DNA of 64,000 nt from Microbispora siamensis. Its GTDB lineage: Bacteria > Actinomycetota > Actinomycetes > Streptosporangiales > Streptosporangiaceae. The DNA lies in assembly GCF_016863095.1 (NCBI RefSeq), contig NZ_BOOF01000032.1:1-64000 (forward strand), given 5' to 3'. A model generated the notes under the pieces. The model saw nothing but the letters and a program-made list of their open reading frames with translations. It did no database searches and had not been told where the DNA came from. Made by a program: the position numbers and the translations under genes. Positions 59,511 through 64,000 of the stretch are shown piece after piece (within the stretch, counting starts at the first letter, position 1; every line of letters begins with the position of its first letter).

Positions 59511-59553
59511 GCCCGGGTCGGCCGGCGGTTACGCGCCGGCCGACGACCCGGGC
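59511..59553. terminator. terminator between pair 2 and the ROK gene
   Basis: GCCCGGGTCG-GCCGGCG (59511-59527) pairs with the reverse complement CGCCGGCC...CGACCCGGGC (ending 59553) apart from a 3-base bulge. It lies 8 bases after the alpha-subunit stop and 51 bases before the stop of the convergent ROK gene. Confidence 0.7.
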
Positions 59554-59604
59554 GGCCAGTCCTCCGTCAGGTCGCGCGGCTTCTCGGCCGCCGAGTCGAT
59601 GGTC

Positions 59605-60876
59605 TCAGGCGGCGGTCTGCAGGCACAGCGCCGAACCGACCGGTGTGCCTGCACCCAGCCAGATCTGCAGCGCGGAGGGCCGGAAGAGGTTGTGCGCGGC
59701 GAGCAGCGCGCCGCCGATTGTGCCTTCGGCGAAGTTCAGCGACGCCGTGCGGATGGTCAGGTTGCGCGCGGCGAGTTCGATCGTGCCGTCCAGGACCGCG
59801 CTGCGGAACTCCTCGAAGAAGAGAGGGCTGTAGCGGATGACCCCGCCACCGAGGACGAGGGTTCCCGGGTTGGCGAAGTTGACGACGCCGGCGATCGTCC
59901 TGCCGGTGAGCCGAGCCGATGATGCGACCGCGGACCGCGCGACTTCATCGCCCGCGGCGGTCGCCAGCCCGATGTCCTCGGCCGTGATGCGGCCCCGGCG
60001 GGCAAGCCGCTCGGCGAGCAGCGGGCTCTCTCCTGACTTGGCATGCTTGGAGAGGGTCCGCATCAGGGCCCATCCGCTCGCGACGGCCTCGAGGCAGCCG
60101 ATTTTGCCGCATCGGCAGCGCGCCGACCGGTCGTCGGTGACCCGCACATGTCCGATGTCGCCGGCGGCTCCGCTGTCGCCGCGATGGAGGCGGCCGTTGG
60201 TGACCAGGCCGCTGCCGATCCCGGTGGCGACCTTGACGTACAGAAGGTCGCGCCGTTCCCGCGGCACGCCGCGTTCCCACTCGCCGAGTGCCATCAGGTT
60301 GACCTCGTTGTCGACCCACACCGGCGCCTCCCAGCGGCACTGGAACCAGGACCGTACGTCGTAGTCGTCCCAGCCCGGCATGCTGGGGGGAGCGACGGTG
60401 CGGCCGGAAGCGACATCGACCGGGCCTGGGACGCCTACGGCGACGCCCCAGACCGGCACTGTTCGGCCCGCCCGCCTGACGAGTTCCCCGAACACTTCAT
60501 GGACCGCGCCGAGCACGGCCTCGGGACCGTCCTGCACGTTGATGTCGCGGAAGTCCCGAGCGAGTTCGTTGCCGGCCAGGTCGGTCACGGCGGCGTGGAG
60601 TGAGACGGCGCCCAGGGCTGCGGACAGCAGCAGTCCCGCCTCGGTGCGAAACCGGACCGAGCGGGACGGCCGGCCACGACGGTGGCCCGACGGCACCGCG
60701 TCGACCTCAGCGAGCACGCCGAGCTCGACCCCCTCGCGGAGCCGCTCGTTCACCACGGTGCGGCCCAGGCCGGTCGCCGCCTCCAGCTCCGGACGGGTCA
60801 TGGCGGCCCCGGCCCGGACCAGATCGACGATCTGGGCCAGGACCAGGATGTCCCGAGCGGACGGCGGTGGCTGCAC
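59605..60876 (-). CDS. ROK-family transcriptional repressor
   Basis: 423 residues from GTG60876, with GGGAGGAG upstream. N-terminal winged HTH (about 8-65): LVLAQIVDLVRAGAAMTRPE and ATGLGRTVVNERLREGVELG. Then the ROK sugar-kinase-like fold: VWGVAVGVPGPVDVASGRTV, VDNEVNLMALGEWERG, TGIGSGLVTNGRLHRGDSG, GDIGHVRV and the zinc motif ARCRCGKIGCLEAVASG. Cys-rich zinc and HTH together define the NagC/XylR repressor branch, which leaves DNA on binding a sugar. It is the only specific regulator in the 40-64 kb island and lies at its centre, so it is the natural candidate to read the shared AT-rich motif, one copy of which is in its own upstream region. Confidence 0.92.
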   Translation of the reverse strand: MQPPPSARDILVLAQIVDLVRAGAAMTRPELEAATGLGRTVVNERLREGVELGVLAEVDAVPSGHRRGRPSRSVRFRTEAGLLLSAALGAVSLHAAVTDLAGNELARDFRDINVQDGPEAVLGAVHEVFGELVRRAGRTVPVWGVAVGVPGPVDVASGRTVAPPSMPGWDDYDVRSWFQCRWEAPVWVDNEVNLMALGEWERGVPRERRDLLYVKVATGIGSGLVTNGRLHRGDSGAAGDIGHVRVTDDRSARCRCGKIGCLEAVASGWALMRTLSKHAKSGESPLLAERLARRGRITAEDIGLATAAGDEVARSAVASSARLTGRTIAGVVNFANPGTLVLGGGVIRYSPLFFEEFRSAVLDGTIELAARNLTIRTASLNFAEGTIGGALLAAHNLFRPSALQIWLGAGTPVGSALCLQTAA

Positions 60877-60949
60877 GTGTGTCTCCTCCCTGCGCGGGCC
60901 CGACGGGGGCCATGCTAATCAGCCAGGGTCTCCGCGAACCTTGCCGGTT

Positions 60950-60980
60950 AGGACTTCCGTTGTATTCGTACATAATTATT
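60950..60980. promoter_or_regulatory. AT-rich operator-like site upstream of the ROK gene (site 4)
   Basis: GGACTTCCGT (60951-60960) then TGTATTCGTACATAATTAT (60961-60979) in plus orientation. GACTTCCGT is identical to site 1 at 40227 and 13 of the next 19 positions also agree. Since ROK is transcribed on the minus strand, this is more likely an operator than the same promoter. The stretch contains the palindrome GTAC and is the most AT-rich part of the region. Confidence 0.5.
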
Positions 60981-61030
60981 CCACGGCGAGCCGATCGGTG
61001 TGTCGAGGTCGCGGGACCCGGCCGCGGAAT

Positions 61031-61062
61031 CGGGCCCCCGTCATCGCGAGGACGGGGGCCCG
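61031..61062 (-). terminator. terminator of the minus-strand ThuA2-alpha3 operon
   Basis: CGGGCCCCCGTC (61031-61042) pairs perfectly with GACGGGGGCCCG (61051-61062) around an 8-base loop, 11 bases beyond the minus-strand stop at 61073. Confidence 0.75.
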
Positions 61063-61072
61063 GGTGCCGTCG

Positions 61073-61981
61073 TCACGACCCTGAACGGTCCCAGCGGGAG
61101 GTGTCACCCGCGTAGTAGGGCCACACACGCCACCGGTTTTCGCCGTCGCGGTCGGGGGGATCGAGGGTCACCTTTCCGGACGCGGCCCACTCCACGCCAC
61201 GGCAGAGCAGCGTCATGAAGTTGACCCGGCGGAAGGTGTCCCAGTCGTGGCCGAGGGTGACGGTGAAGCACCGGCCGGCGCCCCACTCGTTGATCCAGGC
61301 GAGCGGCTGGTCCTGGTTCATCCCGCGCAGCTGCTCCAGCCCGCCGGGCGGAATCTCGACCGGGGTGTGCGGCCGGGGCCATCCGGCGCGGCGGTACGTC
61401 TCGACGTCGTCGAAGACGGTCAGCAGGACCCGCGCGCCCGGGTGCATCGCGACCCCGGTCAGGATGTCGTCGTTGGAGATTCCCCACTCGGGATCCAGAC
61501 CGGCGGTGATCGCGTGGCGGGGTTCCGCCGTCCGGACCACGACTTCGCCCACGGGGCGGGGGCGCAGCCCGAGATCGCGGCTCATCGTGGCGCCACGCAT
61601 CTCATTGAACTCCTCGGGGTAACCCCAGTCGCTGTCCTGGACGGCCGACCCGTGGAACCACACCATTCCACGGCCCTTGTCGCGGACGAAACGCAGCAGC
61701 GCGTCGTTCGTCGTCGCGCCGAAACCCTCGGCCTTCTGCCGGTAGTTGTCCCGGCCCTCGTACATGACGAGCACGACGTCGAAGCGGTCGAGCAGTTCCT
61801 CGCCGATCCCGCGGAACTCCTCCAGCACCCGCACGCGGAAGCGGCCGGTCGACTCGAGCAGGGTGGTCAGCATCCCGGTGTGATGCCGGAAGCTGCGGTG
61901 CTCGTTGTCGTGTTCCTCGGTGACCCGGCCGGTCGCGATCATGACATCGAGCTTGTCCGGCGCGGCCTGCCCTTCTCTCAT
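61073..61981 (-). CDS. ThuA-like domain protein 2
   Basis: 302 residues from ATG61981, overlapping the stop of the upstream isomerase gene by 4 bases. ThuA fold: KLDVMIATGRVTEEHDNEHR, DRFDVVLVMYEGRDNYRQKA, GRGMVWFHGSAVQDSDWG, RHAITAGLDPEWGISNDDI and GRCFTVTLGHDWDTFRRVNF. The paralogue at 56134 has GHTDIHHDW and VVYHAS at the same positions. It is the last gene of the beta3-alpha3-isomerase-ThuA2 unit, so each strand of the island carries its own ThuA and deglycosidase pair. Function in 3-keto glycoside metabolism is inferred. Confidence 0.85.
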   Translation of the reverse strand: MREGQAAPDKLDVMIATGRVTEEHDNEHRSFRHHTGMLTTLLESTGRFRVRVLEEFRGIGEELLDRFDVVLVMYEGRDNYRQKAEGFGATTNDALLRFVRDKGRGMVWFHGSAVQDSDWGYPEEFNEMRGATMSRDLGLRPRPVGEVVVRTAEPRHAITAGLDPEWGISNDDILTGVAMHPGARVLLTVFDDVETYRRAGWPRPHTPVEIPPGGLEQLRGMNQDQPLAWINEWGAGRCFTVTLGHDWDTFRRVNFMTLLCRGVEWAASGKVTLDPPDRDGENRWRVWPYYAGDTSRWDRSGS

Positions 61982-62754
61982 GCGCCGGCGGCCGCAGACC
62001 TGATGTACGCGAGGGACTCCGCGGACGGGACCGTCGGGAAGTATTCGAGCCCGATCGGGCCGTTGTAGCCCGCGGCCCGCAGGACCGACAGGTGCCGCGG
62101 CCAGTCGATCGCGCCGCTGCCCGGCTCGCCGCGACCGGGGGCGTCGGCGATCTGCACGTAGTCGACGAGCCCGGCGGCGTTCGCCAGCTCCTTCGCGGGA
62201 TCCTCGCCCTCGGTGACGGAGTGGTACAGGTCGTAGAGGATCCCGAAGGAGTCGGAGTCCACCCCGCGCGCGACCAGGACGGCGTCGGCGGTGCGGTCGA
62301 GCAGGGCGCCGGGATGGTCGACCCGCGTGTTGACCGGTTCGAGCACGAGCTTCACGCCGGAGCCGCGCGTCCGCTCGACGGCCTGGGAGAAGACCTCGAC
62401 GAGCTTCTGGAGGTTCTGGGGGCGCTTGGCGCCGGGAAAGCCGATGCCCGAGCCGAGGACGACACGCGGGCAGCCGAGAAGGCGGGCGTTCTCGACGGCC
62501 CGGTCGAGGCCCTCGAAGAAGGGGCCGAGATCGGTCCCCGGCAGTGTGAAGTTGGTCCGCGGTTCGGCGAGAAGTGAGGTCAGGGCGACCCCGGTCTCGG
62601 TGAGGGCGTCGGCGAGAGACTTGACGTCCTTGTCGGACGTGCCCCACATCTCGACGGCGTCGAAGCCGGCGGCGGCCGCCGCGCGGACCCGGTCGGCGGC
62701 GTCCGAGCCGGCCTCGGTGAAGAGCAGTTCGATGTTGGGGGACAGCTGGTACAC
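61978..62754 (-). CDS. hydroxypyruvate-isomerase-like TIM barrel
   Basis: 258 residues from GTG62754, 3 bases after the alpha3 stop. Short xylose-isomerase-like barrel of the Hyi type: LSPNIELLFTEAGSDAADRV, GFDAVEMWGTSDKDVKSLAD, KLVLEPVNTRVDHPGALLDR (Glu ligand), FGILYDLYHSVTEGEDPAKE (Asp, His), VDYVQIADAPGRGEPGSGAI (Asp) and PIGLEYFPTVPSAESL (Glu). A hydroxypyruvate-isomerase homologue is also part of the intestinal dgp (puerarin) cluster, which supports a conserved place in glycoside breakdown. Probable substrate: the keto sugar or a fragment of it. Confidence 0.88.
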   Translation of the reverse strand: MYQLSPNIELLFTEAGSDAADRVRAAAAAGFDAVEMWGTSDKDVKSLADALTETGVALTSLLAEPRTNFTLPGTDLGPFFEGLDRAVENARLLGCPRVVLGSGIGFPGAKRPQNLQKLVEVFSQAVERTRGSGVKLVLEPVNTRVDHPGALLDRTADAVLVARGVDSDSFGILYDLYHSVTEGEDPAKELANAAGLVDYVQIADAPGRGEPGSGAIDWPRHLSVLRAAGYNGPIGLEYFPTVPSAESLAYIRSAAAGA

Positions 62755-62757
62755 GGT

Positions 62758-63822
62758 TCAGGCCTGCTTTCCTTCGTGGCTGAGGGTGTTCGATATGGCA
62801 CGGCGGATGAGGTCGTGCTGCCTGCGTACGAGATCGACGGGGTCGGCCTCGTCCAGGTCGGCGAAGGCATGGCCCTCCCACTCGCTGGAGAAGAAGCCCG
62901 AGTAGCCGCCGGTCACGAACTCGCGGACGATGGCCGGGTAGTCGATGGCCGGCTCGTCGCCGTTCTCGTCGATGTCGTAGAACTTGGCGTGCACGTGCAC
63001 GATCTGCGGCATGATGTCGGCCCACTCGCGGGGGTCGACGTGCCCGTGCATGTTGAAGGCGAGCCGCGCGAACGAGCCGAGGCTCTCCGGCGTGATGCCG
63101 CGTGAGCGCAGATAGTCGACGAACTCGGCGTGCCGCTCGTTGATGCCGGAGTCCTTCGCCCAGATCTCCTGCAGCCGCGTCAGGTCCCGCGGCGCGAGCC
63201 CCTTCTTGGCGAGCCCGCGCAGCAGCGTGGGGGACATGCTGTGCATCGTCGAACTGAAGTCGGCGACGAAGCCCAGCCGAGGCGAGCCGATCTCGTCGTA
63301 GAGCTCACGGATCCGCACGACCTGCGGAGAGTTCGGGCCGAGGGGAGCGTGAATCTCCCAGCCGAGCGTGAGGTCGAGCGCTTCGGCCAGCGGCATCAGC
63401 CGGCGGATGAGCTCCGGCTTGGCGCTCTGGATGCGCACCAGCGGGAAGCCCAGCGCCCGCGCGCTGCGGAACTGGGCGGCGGTGAACTCGAACTCCTCGT
63501 CCAGGGTCATGTCCCTGTCGCGGCGGCGGCCCATGTCGAGGTTCGCGCCGAACGAGCTCGGGGCGAACCCATGCCGGTCGAACGCCTCGTGCCACTCACG
63601 GACGAATTCGTCGGTGACCACGGGGTAGGTCCGGATCGTCTGAGAGGCGACGATCTCGATGCCAGGCCCGATCCCGGCCGCGGCGACCACGTCGAGCAGT
63701 CCGTGCAGGTCGTAGCGGCCGGCGGCCCACTCGCTGGTCAGCGAGTAGAGCGTGAGACCGAGCTTGATGCCGCTGCCCGGTACGGCGGGCGCGGCCACGA
63801 GGGAGGGGACGGTCGTCGTCAT
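62758..63822 (-). CDS. C-glycoside deglycosidase alpha-subunit-like TIM barrel, pair 3
   Basis: 354 residues from ATG63822. Same plan as the 58480 protein: IKLGLTLYSLTSEWAAGRYD, GPGIEIVASQTIRTYPVV, TLGWEIHAPLGPNSPQVVRI (Glu), LGFVADFSSTMHSMSPTLL (Asp), QIVHVHAKFYDIDENGDEP (His) and GFFSSEWEGHAFADLDEAD (Glu). The inserted segment with SGINERHAEFVDYLRSRG matches the 58480 insertion. It begins 10 bases after the stop of the beta-like gene at 63833, repeating the beta-alpha order. The close similarity of pairs 2 and 3 on opposite strands points to duplication. Confidence 0.85.
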   Translation of the reverse strand: MTTTVPSLVAAPAVPGSGIKLGLTLYSLTSEWAAGRYDLHGLLDVVAAAGIGPGIEIVASQTIRTYPVVTDEFVREWHEAFDRHGFAPSSFGANLDMGRRRDRDMTLDEEFEFTAAQFRSARALGFPLVRIQSAKPELIRRLMPLAEALDLTLGWEIHAPLGPNSPQVVRIRELYDEIGSPRLGFVADFSSTMHSMSPTLLRGLAKKGLAPRDLTRLQEIWAKDSGINERHAEFVDYLRSRGITPESLGSFARLAFNMHGHVDPREWADIMPQIVHVHAKFYDIDENGDEPAIDYPAIVREFVTGGYSGFFSSEWEGHAFADLDEADPVDLVRRQHDLIRRAISNTLSHEGKQA

Positions 63823-63832
63823 CGGGGGCCTC

Positions 63833-64000
63833 TCAACGCGCAGTCAGCGTGCGGCGGTTGGTCGCGTGGTTGGTCACGTACGTCATGGGGGCGATCTGCA
63901 TGTACGGAAGCCGTAGTTCGACGGCCACCTCGACATCGACCTCCTGGCCCTCCGCCGGCGGCTTCTCGCGTGGGACCACGACCTGGAGGCGGTCCTGGAT
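63833..64000 (-). CDS. C-glycoside deglycosidase beta-subunit-like protein (DUF6379), pair 3, cut by the window end
   Basis: Only the last 55 codons are present, running in from the window edge to TGA (63833-63835); no ORF of this size would be reported by length alone. It reads DRLQVVVPREKPPAEGQEVD, then EVAVELRLPYMQIAPM, ending NHATNRRTLTAR. The paired beta strands and the TLTA end match the beta subunits at 47446 and 58068 and the fragment at 57901. The alpha gene starts 10 bases downstream. The rest of the gene, and probably more of this operon, lies beyond base 64000. Confidence 0.75.
   Translation of the reverse strand: MQDRLQVVVPREKPPAEGQEVDVEVAVELRLPYMQIAPMTYVTNHATNRRTLTAR

Noticed and set aside
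1-64000. CRISPR arrays, rRNA genes and complete tRNA genes
   Set aside because: No regularly spaced short direct repeats, rRNA-like stretches or complete cloverleaf were seen; the only tRNA sequence is the 3' half at 38692-38733.

Overview
The window is about 71-72% GC with actinobacterial codon use, many GTG starts, long LuxR-family ATPase regulators and HAF/PKD secreted proteins. It looks like a chromosomal stretch of a filamentous actinomycete, probably Streptosporangiales (Nonomuraea/Microbispora/Streptosporangium-like). That placement is inferred from gene style, not from a marker gene.

Region 1 (about 0.6-11.1 kb) is a peptide natural-product (RiPP) locus. It holds two 50-residue precursors with near-identical double-glycine leaders (6686-6838, 6888-7043), a C39-peptidase ABC exporter to cleave and export them (4340-6571), a graspetide-type ATP-grasp ligase (7102-8088) and a PpiC-related 'peptide maturation' protein (8090-9154). 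Around these sit a TPR protein, an MFS exporter, a trypsin-like protease, a separate small peptide made of 13-residue LNHNE-type repeats (1875-2027), a GNAT-like protein, and a methyltransferase that overlaps a further candidate small peptide (10897-11097).

Region 2 (11.7-38.4 kb) is mixed accessory chromosome. It contains a 2187-residue secreted HAF-repeat/lipase/PKD protein, two divergent LuxR-family ATPase regulators, a DUF3103 secreted protein, a MarR-MFS pair, a DUF1330 protein, a carboxylesterase/metallo-beta-lactamase pair divergent from a third LuxR-ATPase, and a FUSC transporter.

Region 3 (37.3-40.2 kb) is an integration scar. It has an excisionase-like HTH protein, the 3' half of a tRNA-Pro(GGG) starting exactly at the anticodon loop, and decayed DUF6461, XRE and IS3-type fragments.

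Region 4 (40.2-64 kb, continuing beyond the window) reads as a glycoside, most likely C-glycoside, catabolic island. It has two pyranose-oxidase-like GMC flavoenzymes and two Gfo/Idh/MocA dehydrogenases (sugar 3-oxidation); three pairs of TIM-barrel alpha and DUF6379-like beta subunits of C-glycoside deglycosidase type, plus a decayed fourth beta; and six further sugar isomerase/epimerase-like TIM barrels, four of which are a tandem duplication of a two-gene unit. It also has two ThuA-like proteins, a SnoaL-like protein, an MFS transporter, a redoxin, a broken P450/reductase, and a ROK-family repressor. A shared AT-rich motif lies upstream of three transcription units and of the ROK gene, suggesting one regulon.
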